Assembly: GCF_900108315.1 (NCBI RefSeq) | Contig: NZ_FNVB01000002.1 | Coordinates: 434,001 to 498,000, forward strand | From: Saccharopolyspora kobensis | Lineage (GTDB): Bacteria; Actinomycetota; Actinomycetes; Mycobacteriales; Pseudonocardiaceae | Direction: 5' to 3' | Length of the DNA: 64,000 nt | Shown here: positions 42,533-51,708 of the stretch, one piece after another | Numbering within the stretch: the first letter of the stretch is position 1 | How the letters are laid out: each line of letters starts with the position of its first letter | Program-made: the position numbers and the translations under genes | Notes under the pieces: model-generated | Seen by the model: the letters and a program-made list of their open reading frames with translations, nothing else | Told to the model about the DNA's origin: nothing | Database searches by the model: none

Positions 42533-43597
42533 TCAGTAACCCGGCGCGCCGATCTCCTCGCAGATCCGGACCAGTTCCGGGTGCACGTAGCGGCCTTCGA
42601 GCTCGATCGCTTCGCCGTCGAGGTAGATCGACGGGCCGAGGACGCTGCCGTCGGTGTGCGCCGCGGCAACCCACGGCTCGCCGCCGATCCAGGCGCCCTT
42701 GGTGCCGATGCCGATCTCCACGCAGCCGAACACCCGCTCGTCCTCCACGATGCGGCCGGTGGGCACCAGCACGCCCGGGTTGAAGCCCAGCGACCAGTGC
42801 GCCAGCCGGAACATGTTCGGGTCGTCGAAGGACTCCATCCAGTTCCGGAACACCTCGGCGTCGCGGTCGCCGGTGATCTCGGTGACCACGCCGTTCTCCA
42901 CCTTGCAGCGCACCGGGGAGCGCAGCAGGCCGATCTCGGCCGGCGGCCACAGCGCGCCGTCGAAGACCAGCGTGCCGTTCTGGGTCTCCTCGACCGGGTT
43001 CCAGGAGATCTGGCCGGAGAGCATCACGGTCTCGCCGGGCTTCTCGGCGGGCTTGCCGCGCAGGTTGATCGGGCGGCCCTGGTTGCGGCCGACCAGGTCG
43101 GTGCCGTTGGCCGCGGTGATGCGCACCTCGTCGGCCTGCTCCAGCAGCGCGACCAGCGCGCGACCGAGCCGCATGACGCCCTCGAAGTCGGGCTTGCCGA
43201 CGGTGTCGACCAGCATCGGGATGTCCATGCCGGTCAGGTTGGTGTACCGGGCGCCGTTGGCGATCGCGGCGCGGAAGGCGTCGCTGTGCATGATGTAGGC
43301 GACGCTGAACTCGATCCACACGTCGGCCTTGGCGACCGCACCGGCGACCGGCGCCGGCGGCTCCATCGCCGAGCTGGGCCGGGTCTCGTACCAGATCACG
43401 GTCGGCGTGGCACCGGCCGCGGCCACGGCCTGCGCGGTCAGCTCCACGACGCGCCGGTCGGAGGACGTGTCACCGGTGAGCACCACCTGCTCGCCCGGCT
43501 TGACGAGCATGACCTGCTCGACGAGCTTGCGAGCGCCGATGGCGGCTTCCCAGGACAGGTACTCGGGCCGGGATTCGACACGGCTGACAACTTCCAC
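42533..43597 (-). CDS. M29-type aminopeptidase-like metallohydrolase
   Basis: A 354-residue protein resembling the aminopeptidase T (M29)/dihydroxypyridine dioxygenase-like family. Blocks include VLTGDTSSDRRVVEL, GRPINLRGKP, FSVAYIMHSDAFR, HWSLGFNPG and GIGTKGAW; the acidic and His residues in these are likely metal ligands. It is last in an operon with an IclR regulator and an OPT transporter, which suggests cleavage of an imported peptide or peptide-like compound. GTG 43597 follows AGAGGAG. A heterocycle-dioxygenase-like activity cannot be excluded. Confidence 0.75.
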   Translation of the reverse strand: MEVVSRVESRPEYLSWEAAIGARKLVEQVMLVKPGEQVVLTGDTSSDRRVVELTAQAVAAAGATPTVIWYETRPSSAMEPPAPVAGAVAKADVWIEFSVAYIMHSDAFRAAIANGARYTNLTGMDIPMLVDTVGKPDFEGVMRLGRALVALLEQADEVRITAANGTDLVGRNQGRPINLRGKPAEKPGETVMLSGQISWNPVEETQNGTLVFDGALWPPAEIGLLRSPVRCKVENGVVTEITGDRDAEVFRNWMESFDDPNMFRLAHWSLGFNPGVLVPTGRIVEDERVFGCVEIGIGTKGAWIGGEPWVAAAHTDGSVLGPSIYLDGEAIELEGRYVHPELVRICEEIGAPGY

Positions 43598-43906
43598 AAC
43601 TACTCCTCTTACTAGTTTGACGAACTCGTTTTGCGTGGCGGTGCAGGTGGCGGAACCTCAGACGCCGCCTGGTCTGCGGGATCCCGTTCTTGTGTATGCC
43701 CAATACACGGCGAACGAGCTGTCCTCGCCAGACGACGCCTGAGAACCCGCGGCGGTGCGAGTTGCGAGGGTGGGCTATGCGCCTGCGGCGCATGCGTCAC
43801 CTCGCAACTCGGTGCCGGTCGTGCGTCGCGGTTGCGGTTGACCACCACAAACAGCTATGTCGCTCCTCGGTAGAACGCCAGACCCGGCGCTCGCCTGCAC
43901 GCCTGA
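43598..43906. other. Intergenic region with large stem-loop
   Basis: 309 bp between the OPT and M29 genes. It contains a nested stem-loop at 43758-43811 and the inverted repeat GTGTAT-GCCCA-ATACAC (43692-43708). No supported coding frame was found. It could attenuate or process the operon transcript, or be a decayed mobile element. Confidence 0.45.
43758..43811 (-). other. Nested stem-loop between transporter and peptidase genes
   Basis: A 12-bp perfect outer stem (CGAGTTGCGAGG with 43800-43811) encloses an inner 7-bp hairpin ATGCGCC-TGC-GGCGCAT (43777-43793). It lies about 100 bp after the OPT stop in the minus-strand transcript, so it may reduce expression of the M29 gene or stabilise the OPT message. 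Confidence 0.7.
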
Positions 43907-45523
43907 TCACTTGGACTCGAAGATGCGGCTGGTCGAGTAGAGGGCGTCGCCGGCGATGAGGCCCGCGCCGACGAGGTTGAGGTCCTCGTCCGCCCTTTCG
44001 CCGCGCCACCAGCGGTAGGCGATGCGGACCAGCAGCGCGCCGAAGACCAGCCAGCACGCTTGCGGGGTGCCCACCAGCAGGCCGGTGGCCAGCAGCACGC
44101 CCATCTGCCTGCTGGAGCCGCCGAGCAGCTGGATCAGCGCACCGGGGATCGCCCACAGCAGCAGCGTCATCAGGATGTCCGGGTCGGTCAGCCCGGCCTT
44201 GATGGTGGCCGCGTAGACCTCGGCCACCGGCGGGATCAGGCCGTCGCCGAAGAACGACTGCCAGGACACCGCGACCGCCACCGTCGCCACCGCGAAGCCG
44301 ACCAGCGAGGCGAGGTACTGCTGGAACCGGCCGGAGCGCTCGTAGGCGTCGTAGGGACGGTGCTCCTTGCGCAGCAGCCAGCCCGCCTTGAAGTCGTACC
44401 CCATGTCGGCGAACGCCGGGCCGGTGGCCGAGGTGTAGCCGACGAACAGCGCCAGCGCCACCGGCGGCACGCCGAGGATCAGGCCCAGCACCAGGAAGAT
44501 CAGCGTCACCGCGAAGGCCGGGAACCAGCCGGAGTGCATCGCGGCCAGGCCCACGATGATCTCGTGGATGATCGCGGCCAGCGCGGCGGCCAGCACCCAC
44601 ATGATCAGCCCGGGCACCGACAGCTCGGACATCAGCCCGCCGGCCAGCGCGACCACGGCGGCGCCGAGCACGAAGAGCACGTAGCCCTCCAGCACGCCGC
44701 GGCGCAGCGCGCGCTCGTCGACCTGCGGCAGCTGGCTGGGATCGATCGACCGCTCCGGTGCAGCGGCCTTCTTCTTGTCCTTGCGGAACATCAGGTAGGC
44801 GGCCTGCCCGAGCGCGACCAGCCCGGCGCCGATCATCACGCCGTGCGGGATGTAGAGGTCGCCGATGTCGATGCTGAACCAGGCCGGGCTGTACTGGCTG
44901 ACCATCAGGCCGACGCCGAACATGGCCAGCGCCCAGATGTTGCCGATGAAGGCCACACCCGCCGCGGAGACCGGCAGCTTGAACAGCGAGCCGATGAACC
45001 CGATCACCGCGCCGCCCGCCAGCACGATGGCCCGCCTGCCGCCCTTGTCACCGGCGATGATGGTGTCCGCCGCGGCGACGCCGGGCGGCCAGGCGGCCTG
45101 CGCGGGCAGCAGCCGCGAGTTGAACAGCCGGTACAGCACGAAGGAATCGGCGAACAGGCCGATCGCGACACCGGCGAACACCGGCCACACCAGGTCGGGC
45201 CTGCCGAAGGCGAAGGGCACCGCGATCGGCGCCAGCAGCGAGTTGGCGGCGGCGAAGGTCGAGCCGGACACCGCGCTCTGCACGAGGTTCTGCCGGTGCA
45301 CCGACCGCATCTTGCGCAGGGCGGCCACGTTGATCCGGCCGATGATCATCGCGATCAGCGCGCCGATCACCGAGGTGTTGGCCGAGATGCCCAGCGTGGT
45401 GATCAGGTGCAGACCGATGATCGCGCCGACCACGGAGAGCACGACCGTGATCACCAGAACGGTCGGCTCGAAAGCCCGCGGGTGCGCGCGCTCGGCGCCC
45501 GTCCGGGATTCGCTGACTGTCAT
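43907..45523 (-). CDS. OPT-family oligopeptide transporter
   Basis: A 538-residue polytopic membrane protein with about 14 hydrophobic helices. PTVLVITVVLSVVGAIIGLHL and the GISANTSVIGALIAM and GYDFKAGWLLRK regions are OPT-family features. OPT transporters use proton symport to import oligopeptides or metal-peptide complexes. It lies between an IclR regulator and an M29-type peptidase, in the same direction, so import, cleavage and regulation are together. It is shorter than the eukaryotic members but normal for bacterial ones. Confidence 0.88.
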   Translation of the reverse strand: MTVSESRTGAERAHPRAFEPTVLVITVVLSVVGAIIGLHLITTLGISANTSVIGALIAMIIGRINVAALRKMRSVHRQNLVQSAVSGSTFAAANSLLAPIAVPFAFGRPDLVWPVFAGVAIGLFADSFVLYRLFNSRLLPAQAAWPPGVAAADTIIAGDKGGRRAIVLAGGAVIGFIGSLFKLPVSAAGVAFIGNIWALAMFGVGLMVSQYSPAWFSIDIGDLYIPHGVMIGAGLVALGQAAYLMFRKDKKKAAAPERSIDPSQLPQVDERALRRGVLEGYVLFVLGAAVVALAGGLMSELSVPGLIMWVLAAALAAIIHEIIVGLAAMHSGWFPAFAVTLIFLVLGLILGVPPVALALFVGYTSATGPAFADMGYDFKAGWLLRKEHRPYDAYERSGRFQQYLASLVGFAVATVAVAVSWQSFFGDGLIPPVAEVYAATIKAGLTDPDILMTLLLWAIPGALIQLLGGSSRQMGVLLATGLLVGTPQACWLVFGALLVRIAYRWWRGERADEDLNLVGAGLIAGDALYSTSRIFESK

Positions 45524-45545
45524 GAGCAGCCTTTCGAGGAGGAGA

Positions 45546-46322
45546 TCAGCCGGCTTGCGGCCCGGCGCCGGGCGCCAATCGGCGGGACAGGTCGGTGGCC
45601 GCGCCGCGCAGCGCAGCGGTCAGGTCGTCGGTCCGGCCGGTGACGCGCTCGGCCGGACCGATCAGCGTCATCGACGCCACTGTCGCACCGGAGAGCTGCA
45701 CCGGCACCGCGACGGCGCCGACGTTCGCGTCGAACTCCCCGGCCGATATCGACACCCCGGTTTCCCGGACCTGCTGCCACCGCTGCGCCAGCTCGGCGTA
45801 GCTGGTCGGAGTGCTCGGAGTGCAGCGCGCGAGCGGCTCGGGGCCGAACAGCTCGCGGACCTCCTCCGCGGGCAGTCCGGCGAACAGCGCGTGCCCGGAG
45901 GACCCGGCGTGACCGGGCATCACGTGCCCGACCACCGCGGTGTAGCTGATCGGCCCGCGACCGTCCACGGCCGCGACGGTCCGGTAGGAGCCGCCGTGCG
46001 CGACGTTGAGCACGGCGCTCTCCCCCGTCTCCCGCGCCAGCATCGCCAGCACCGGGCGGGCGATCAGGCTCAGCGCGCCGCTGCGCTCGGCGACCCTGGC
46101 GAGCTGGGAGACCGCCGGGCCGAGCCGGTAGCGGCGGGATTCCGGGTCCGCCAGCACGAATCCGCGGTTGGCCAAGGTCGCCAGCAGCCGCTGGACGACG
46201 GACTTGTCCAGCCCGAGTTCGCGCCCGAGCTCGGTGACGCCCCACTCCGGCCGGTCGTCGGTGAACGCGAGCAGAACCTGCAGCGCGCGATCCGCGGTCT
46301 GCAGAAAGCCTGAACCCGCCAC
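45546..46322 (-). CDS. IclR-family transcriptional regulator
   Basis: A 258-residue regulator. The N-terminal winged helix (WGVTELGRELGLDKSVVQRLLATL) and C-terminal ligand-binding domain (SGHALFAGLPAEEV, GVSISAGEFDANVGAVAVPV) are typical. GTG 46322 has GGAGG 5 nt upstream. It is first in an operon with the OPT transporter (22 bp gap) and M29-type peptidase, which it probably controls. An imperfect palindrome, GTTG...CAAC at 46341-46357, and a perfect 9-bp inverted repeat at 46371-46396 lie directly upstream. Confidence 0.92.
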   Translation of the reverse strand: MAGSGFLQTADRALQVLLAFTDDRPEWGVTELGRELGLDKSVVQRLLATLANRGFVLADPESRRYRLGPAVSQLARVAERSGALSLIARPVLAMLARETGESAVLNVAHGGSYRTVAAVDGRGPISYTAVVGHVMPGHAGSSGHALFAGLPAEEVRELFGPEPLARCTPSTPTSYAELAQRWQQVRETGVSISAGEFDANVGAVAVPVQLSGATVASMTLIGPAERVTGRTDDLTAALRGAATDLSRRLAPGAGPQAG

Positions 46323-46340
46323 GTCCACCTCCGGAGAGCT

Positions 46341-46396
46341 GTTGCTATATTCACAACGCTGTCGCTATTTGCGCACCGTTGCGGGTTACGGTGCGC
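46341..46396. promoter_or_regulatory. Putative operators between IclR and GntR genes
   Basis: GTTGCTATATTCACAAC (46341-46357) is a partly palindromic, AT-rich site. GCGCACCGT (46371-46379) with ACGGTGCGC (46388-46396) is a perfect 9-bp inverted repeat. Both lie between the divergent IclR and GntR genes and could bind either regulator. Confidence 0.5.
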
Positions 46397-46497
46397 CCGG
46401 ACGTGCGGGTTTGTCAATACGTCGTCCTCAGCATTCGCGCAAACACGGTGCGTTACCATTCCGATCACCGATCGAACAGAGCGTGGGGTGTTGAGGC

Positions 46498-47151
46498 ATG
46501 GCGGGGACTTCGGTGGGTCGCGCCGTCGAGCAGATCCGGCAGATGATGCGCAGCCAGGAACTGCTGCCCGGACAACCGCTCCGGCAGGAAGCGCTCGCCG
46601 AACGCCTGGGCGTCAGCCGAGTGCCGGTCCGGGAGGCGTTAAAGGCGCTCGAAGCCGAGGGCGTGGTCCGCCACCAGCCGAACGTGGGCTACACCGTGGC
46701 CAGGCTTTCAGCGGAGGAACTGCGGCAGGCGTACCTGATGCGCGGCGCGCTGGAGGCGATCGTGCTCCGCGAGCTGCCGCGGCTGAGCACCGCGCAGATC
46801 ATCGAGCTGAGCGAGCTCAACGAGCAGATCGCGAAGGCCGCCGACGAGGTCGACGTGCTGCGGATCATCGAGCTCAACCACGACTTCCACTTCGTCATCT
46901 TCCGCGCCTCGGGCCTGCGGCTGATCGTCGATGAGATTGAGCGGATCTGGAAGATCACCGAGGCCTACCGCACGGTCTACCTCTACGACGAGTCGGCGCG
47001 CCGCCGGATCGTCCGCGAGCACCGCCAGCTGATCAACGCCCTGCGCCGCGGCCAGACCGAAAGAGCGGTCCGCATCATGGACGCGCACCGCGACGCCACC
47101 CCGGCGCACCTGGCCCCCACCCTCGCCGCCACGCTCCCCCTGCCGGGCTGA
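46498..47151 (+). CDS. GntR-family regulator with FCD domain
   Basis: A 217-residue FadR-subfamily regulator. The helix-turn-helix region is RQEALAERLGVSRVPVREALKALEAEG. The C-terminal all-helical FCD domain has the metal-binding set in LNHDFHFVIF and the HRQLINALRRG block. It is divergent from the IclR operon and followed by a strong terminator, so it is transcribed alone. Its regulon may include the adjacent peptide operon or be elsewhere. ATG 46498 is chosen although the Shine-Dalgarno is weak. Confidence 0.9.
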   Translation: MAGTSVGRAVEQIRQMMRSQELLPGQPLRQEALAERLGVSRVPVREALKALEAEGVVRHQPNVGYTVARLSAEELRQAYLMRGALEAIVLRELPRLSTAQIIELSELNEQIAKAADEVDVLRIIELNHDFHFVIFRASGLRLIVDEIERIWKITEAYRTVYLYDESARRRIVREHRQLINALRRGQTERAVRIMDAHRDATPAHLAPTLAATLPLPG

Positions 47152-47174
47152 TCGAGGAGGCGTTCACCGGCGGA

Positions 47175-47205
47175 ACGGGGCGGCCGCGATTCGCGGCCGC
47201 CCCGT
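47175..47205. terminator. Strong bidirectional terminator hairpin
   Basis: ACGGGGCGGCCGCGA (47175-47189) and its reverse complement (47191-47205) form a 15-bp perfect GC stem between the convergent genes ending at 47151 and 47214. Confidence 0.85.
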
Positions 47206-47213
47206 CGAATTCG

Positions 47214-48548
47214 TCAGCTACCGCGCGTCGTCAGGGAATCCGGCGCCTCCGCGGGCATCCCGACGGGCATCACCTGGACGTCACCCCCGTTGTTCGGACC
47301 GCGCGAGAGACCGAGGGCGAGCCAACGGCCGTCGGGCGACCACGCCACGTCCCGGAAGTGCGCGCCCGGGCGGTGCCGGATCACGACCGCGCCGTCCGCG
47401 AGCCGGCGGATGCACAACTCACCGCCGCCGATCTCCCACGGATCGCTCGGCGGGAAACCCGCGGAAGCCAGGTAGGCCCCGTCCGGACTCGGTGCCAGCG
47501 CCCGCACTTCCCTCAGACCATCAGCGGCGGTGTCGACGACGGTGCGGGACGCCACGTCGATCACGTGCACGTTCGGCCCCTTCTCACCGAGGTAGAGCCG
47601 GGATTCGTCCGCGGCGAAGGCCAGGCTCTCGACCACCAGGCCGTCCGCGCCGGTGACCTGTTCTCGCCCGTCGCCCTCGACCAGGAAGACGCGGCGGGGT
47701 GACCTGCTCTCGAAGTCCACCCGGTAGCGGCCGGTGCGCGAACGCGCCCTTCCCGCTTCCAAGGCGACATCGATCCGCGCCCCGGCGTCGACGTCGTAGG
47801 CGACCTGTTCGGAGCCGTGCCGCTGGGAGGTGAACGCCACCACGTGCTGTCCCGGAACCCACGACATGCGCCAGCTGAAGCCGGTCTCGAACGCCACGCG
47901 GAAGTGCTCGGTCCAGTCGGCGCAGTCGTACACGACCAGTTCGGCACCGGAGCGGGCCACGGCCAGGAAGCGGCTGTCGTCGGAGAAGGCCACCGCGGTC
48001 GCGCTGTCGTCGGAGAAGGGCCAGCGCACGATCGGGTCGTGCACGTTCGGCAGGTGCGGCAGCTCCTCCGGAGCCGGGCTGTCGGCGTGCACCGGGTACA
48101 TCGCCGAACTCCACGCATCACCCGGTTCCAGGTGCTCGATCCAGGCCCGGTCGGCGACCCGGACCGAGAACTCCGCCTGCACCAGAGCGTCTTCGTCCGG
48201 CCAGCCGTGCACGCGCTCGTAGTGGAAGTCCTGGAGGCGGTCCCACGCCGACTCCGAGGGCGGATCGTTGTCCACGGCGATGCGTTCGACGTGCTCGACG
48301 AACCAGCGCGCGTGCTCGATCAGCCAGTTCCGGTCGAGAATCCGGTCGGCGTCGATGGCCGCACCGATCGGATGTTCCCGACGCCCGGATGCCCACAGGA
48401 GTCCCAGCACGAACCCCGGGTCCCGCTCCGGCGGCGCCAGGTAGGTCCGGGATTCCACGTCGTAGTGGACCGTCAGGACCTGCAACCGGACTTCGCGGCG
48501 GGCGAGGTCGACATCGAGCGCTCTGACGCCGAACAGATCAGTGGCCAC
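47214..48548 (-). CDS. Uncharacterised protein with beta-propeller-like C-terminal half
   Basis: A 444-residue protein I do not recognise. The N-terminal 150 residues are Trp-, Glu- and His-rich and match nothing I know. From about 165 onward, repeated segments such as VAFSDDSRFLAVARSG, LAFAADESRLYLGEKG, LAPSPDGAYLASAG and VAWSPDGRWLALGLS are WD40/TolB-like propeller blades, giving perhaps six blades. Such domains are protein-protein scaffolds. There is no signal peptide or membrane segment. The GTG 48548 ribosome-binding site is weak. It stands alone between the GntR and crotonase genes. Confidence 0.6.
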   Translation of the reverse strand: MATDLFGVRALDVDLARREVRLQVLTVHYDVESRTYLAPPERDPGFVLGLLWASGRREHPIGAAIDADRILDRNWLIEHARWFVEHVERIAVDNDPPSESAWDRLQDFHYERVHGWPDEDALVQAEFSVRVADRAWIEHLEPGDAWSSAMYPVHADSPAPEELPHLPNVHDPIVRWPFSDDSATAVAFSDDSRFLAVARSGAELVVYDCADWTEHFRVAFETGFSWRMSWVPGQHVVAFTSQRHGSEQVAYDVDAGARIDVALEAGRARSRTGRYRVDFESRSPRRVFLVEGDGREQVTGADGLVVESLAFAADESRLYLGEKGPNVHVIDVASRTVVDTAADGLREVRALAPSPDGAYLASAGFPPSDPWEIGGGELCIRRLADGAVVIRHRPGAHFRDVAWSPDGRWLALGLSRGPNNGGDVQVMPVGMPAEAPDSLTTRGS

Positions 48549-48756
48549 GGGCGCACCGTCCCCGGGTAGCGACCGGTCTCATGACCGGGAAGGCTGAACG
48601 ATTGATCACGGCCGGGACTGTATCCGCCGGGCCCGACGGCTCGTCCCGCTTTCGCCGGACACCTCGCAACATCGGACTCATTGCATTCAATTTTGTATGG
48701 ACTCGGTGGGTGGGGCGTGCCAGACTCGGCCGCGTCGTCGAGCCGGAGGGATGGAC

Positions 48757-49539
48757 ATGGCGGATCTCGAGTACCAGGTCGCGGACGGGATCGGGACGAT
48801 CCTGCTCAACCGCCCGCAGCGCAAGAACGCGTTCACCATGGAGATGATCGACCAGTGGGCGGCGGCGATCCGGTCCGCCCGGTTCGATCCCGAGGTGCGG
48901 GTGCTGGTGCTCACCGGGGCCGGTGACGCGTTCTGCTCGGGCGTCGACCTCGACGACTTCACCGCGGGCGAGAAGTCCGTGCTGGACCACAAGACCGTGC
49001 TGACCGAACGCATCCACCAGGTCGCGCTCGCGCTGGAGGACTTCGACAAGCCGGTCATCGCCGCGGTCAACGGCGTCGCGGTGGGCGCGGGCATGGACAT
49101 GGCGCTGATGTGCGACATCCGGTTCGTCGGGGAGTCCGCGCGGCTGTCGGAGGGCTACGTCCGCATCGGCCTGGTGCCCGGTGACGGCGGTTGCTACTTC
49201 CTGCCGCGGCTCGTCGGCACCGCCAAGGCGCTGGAGCTGCTGTGGACCGGTGATTTCGTGGATGCCGCCACCGCCGTGGAGCTCGGCATCGCCAGCCGCA
49301 GCTACCCCGACGACGAGCTGATGGAGCACACCTACGCCTTCGCGCGCCGCCTCGCCGACGGCCCACCGGTGGCCATCCGCGCGATCAAGCGGACCGTGTA
49401 CCAGTCGGCGCGCACCGACCTGCGGACCTCGCTCGACCTGATCTCCTCGCACATGGCCGTCGTGCAGTCCACTGAGGACTCCGCGGAGGCGATGCGCGCG
49501 TTCAAGGAGAAGCGCAGCCCGAAGTTCCACGGCCGGTGA
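48757..49539 (+). CDS. Crotonase-family protein (atypical active site)
   Basis: A 260-residue enoyl-CoA hydratase/isomerase-fold protein. The CoA-binding oxyanion block is AFCSGVDLDDF, with VNGVAVGAGMDMALMCD. Where the two catalytic Glu of typical hydratases stand, it has Asp (GAGMDMAL) and Tyr (SEGYVRIG), but it has an Asp in LVPGDGG. So it is likely an isomerase, hydrolase or lyase of the family rather than a standard hydratase. ATG 48757 is six bases after GGAGGG. Its stop overlaps the next gene's GTG (GTGA). Confidence 0.83.
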   Translation: MADLEYQVADGIGTILLNRPQRKNAFTMEMIDQWAAAIRSARFDPEVRVLVLTGAGDAFCSGVDLDDFTAGEKSVLDHKTVLTERIHQVALALEDFDKPVIAAVNGVAVGAGMDMALMCDIRFVGESARLSEGYVRIGLVPGDGGCYFLPRLVGTAKALELLWTGDFVDAATAVELGIASRSYPDDELMEHTYAFARRLADGPPVAIRAIKRTVYQSARTDLRTSLDLISSHMAVVQSTEDSAEAMRAFKEKRSPKFHGR

Positions 49540-51611
49540 CCGCGGTGGACGGGTTGCTGCACCCGCGAGCGGTGGCGGTCGTCGGCGCTTCCGAGCGCTC
49601 GGCGATGGCCGGACGGCTGACCCGCTACCTGAGCGGGTTCGACGGCCCGGTCTACCCGGTGAACCCGAACCACCGGCGGGTGCACGGCCTGCCGTGCTAC
49701 CCGTCGCTGCTGGAGCTGCCGGGGCCGGTGGACCTGGTGCTCGTGCTGGTCCCGGCCGCACGGGTGCTTTCCGCGGTCGAGGACGCCGGGCGTGCGGGCG
49801 CCTCGTTCGCCGTGGTGCTCTCCTCCGGCTTCGCCGAGGTCGGTGCCGAAGGGCGTGCGTTGCAGGAGCAGCTCGTCGAAGTCGCCGGCCGGTACGGGAT
49901 GCGGGTGGTCGGCCCGAACTGCCAGGGACTGCTCTACCGCCCCACCGGCTTGGCGGCCACGTTCACCGCCGCTGCCGACGGGGTTCGGCAACCGGATTCG
50001 GGCATCGCCTACGTCGGGCAGAGCGGCGCGCTGGGCGGCAGCTTCCTCGGCAAGGCCCGCGATCGCGGGATCGGGCTCACCGCCTGGATCAGCGTCGGCA
50101 ACCAGGCCGACCTCACCACCACCGACGCCGCCGAACTGCTGGTCGCCGATCCCGGCGTCCGGGTGCTGGCGTGCTACCTGGAGGAACTGCCCGACGGAGC
50201 CCGGTGGCAGCGGCTGACCGAGCAGACCGCGGCGGCGGGCAAGCAACTCGTGGTCCTGCGCTCGGGCCGTTCAGCCGCCGGGGAGCGCGCGGTGGCCTCG
50301 CACACCGGCGCGCTGGTCCGCGCGGGCACCGCGTTCGACCTGCTGACCCGCGAATCCGGTGCGATCCAGGTGGACGACCTGGACGAGCTCCTCGACACCG
50401 CGGTGGCGCTGACCGGCGAGTCCCGGCCGCGCGGGCACCGCATCGGCGTCATCACCAGTTCCGGCGGGGCGGGCGGGCTCGCCGCCGACCAGGCCGAGGC
50501 GGCCGGGTTGTCGCTGCCGGAGCTGGACCGCGCGGCGCAGGACGTGCTGGCGCCGCTCATCCCGGCTTTCGGCAGCACCGCCAACCCGGTGGACGTCACC
50601 GCGCAGGTCATCGACGACGCGGGCCAGTTCGGCGCGGTGTGCGAGGCGGTCGCCGAATCCGGCGAGGTGGATGCCGTGCTCGTGGTGCTGACCACGATCG
50701 GCGGTGCGGCGGCGGTGGAAGTCGCCGAGGCGATCCTGCGGGCCGCCGAGCGCCGCAGCACGGCACCGTTCGCGGTGGCGTGGCTGTACTCGCACGAGGA
50801 GATCGCCGAAGCCGGTTCGATGCTGCGCCGCAACGCAATCCCGGTGCTGGACAGCACCACCGCTGCGCTGCGGCTGATCGCTCGTCTGGTGCCGCAAGAA
50901 AGCCGTCGCGCCGAACCAGCGGCGCCGCGCGGCCTGTCGCGCTTCCTGGACCGCCCATCGCTCACCGAGGCCGACGGCGCACGTCTCCTCGACGCGTTGC
51001 AGATCGCCCGACCGCGTGGGCGCATCGTCGATCCCGCCGACGTTGAAACCGTTGCGCGGGAGATCGGCGAGCACGTCGTGCTGAAGGTCCAATCCCCCGA
51101 CCTGGCGCACAAAAGCGACGTCGGCGGTGTTCTCGTCGGCGTCCGGGCAGAGCAAGCAGGCCGTGCCGCGCAGGACATGCTCGACGCGGTCACCGCGGGC
51201 GCTCCGCAGGCGCGCATCGATGGCGTCCTGGTCCAGGAAGTGCTTCCGCCGGGCGTGGAACTGCTCGTCGGCGTGCAGGGCGGCAAGCACGGTTATCCGC
51301 CGGTGGTGACGGTCGGGATGGGCGGCACCACGACCGAGCTCTACTCCGACGTCGCATCGGCGCTCGGCCCGCTCGACTCGGGGCAGGCGGTCGCGCTGCT
51401 GCGGCGGTTGCGCGGATGGCCGCTGCTGGACGGGTTCCGCGGCCGCCCGCGCTGCGACGTGGCCGCCGCGGCTGCGGCGATCGCGTCACTCTCGCAGGCC
51501 GCAGCCGAACTCGGCTCCGCTCTGACCGAGGTGGAGATCAACCCGCTGGTGGTCCACGCGACCGGCGCTGTGGCCGCCGACCTCCTCGTGACCACCGAAC
51601 CCAGGCCCTGA
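49536..51611 (+). CDS. NDP-forming acyl-CoA synthetase (fused alpha/beta)
   Basis: A 691-residue protein with a CoA-binding Rossmann domain (VAVVGASERSAMAG, about 12-130), a ligase-CoA domain with the phosphohistidine-type ASHTGAL segment, and a C-terminal ATP-grasp domain (VVLKVQSPDLAHKSDVGGV...VGMGGTTTEL...EINPLVV). This is the acetyl-CoA synthetase (ADP-forming)/pimeloyl-CoA-like fused type, which makes acyl-CoA from an organic acid with ADP release. It is translationally coupled to the upstream crotonase gene and precedes two acyl-CoA dehydrogenases, so it probably activates the substrate of this catabolic operon. Confidence 0.88.
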   Translation: MTAVDGLLHPRAVAVVGASERSAMAGRLTRYLSGFDGPVYPVNPNHRRVHGLPCYPSLLELPGPVDLVLVLVPAARVLSAVEDAGRAGASFAVVLSSGFAEVGAEGRALQEQLVEVAGRYGMRVVGPNCQGLLYRPTGLAATFTAAADGVRQPDSGIAYVGQSGALGGSFLGKARDRGIGLTAWISVGNQADLTTTDAAELLVADPGVRVLACYLEELPDGARWQRLTEQTAAAGKQLVVLRSGRSAAGERAVASHTGALVRAGTAFDLLTRESGAIQVDDLDELLDTAVALTGESRPRGHRIGVITSSGGAGGLAADQAEAAGLSLPELDRAAQDVLAPLIPAFGSTANPVDVTAQVIDDAGQFGAVCEAVAESGEVDAVLVVLTTIGGAAAVEVAEAILRAAERRSTAPFAVAWLYSHEEIAEAGSMLRRNAIPVLDSTTAALRLIARLVPQESRRAEPAAPRGLSRFLDRPSLTEADGARLLDALQIARPRGRIVDPADVETVAREIGEHVVLKVQSPDLAHKSDVGGVLVGVRAEQAGRAAQDMLDAVTAGAPQARIDGVLVQEVLPPGVELLVGVQGGKHGYPPVVTVGMGGTTTELYSDVASALGPLDSGQAVALLRRLRGWPLLDGFRGRPRCDVAAAAAAIASLSQAAAELGSALTEVEINPLVVHATGAVAADLLVTTEPRP

Positions 51612-51645
51612 CCACCGTCAACCACCACCCGGCCGGGGCAGGCGC

Positions 51646-51667
51646 GTCGACTTCGCGCGAAATCGAC
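51646..51667. promoter_or_regulatory. 22-bp palindrome upstream of acyl-CoA dehydrogenase genes
   Basis: GTCGACTTCGC and GCGAAATCGAC form a 22-bp palindrome with one mismatched pair, centred at 51656/51657. It lies 42 bp before the GTG at 51709 and may be an operator (TetR-type size) or an RNA signal within the operon. Confidence 0.45.
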
Positions 51668-51708
51668 CGCTCCCCGTCCGGCCCGGGACGTGCGGAGAGG
51701 AGCGCGTT

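Noticed and set aside
43598..43906. A riboswitch or small RNA gene
   Set aside because: The stem-loop matches no riboswitch I recognise and there is no clear promoter plus terminator pair, so only a structural feature is reported.
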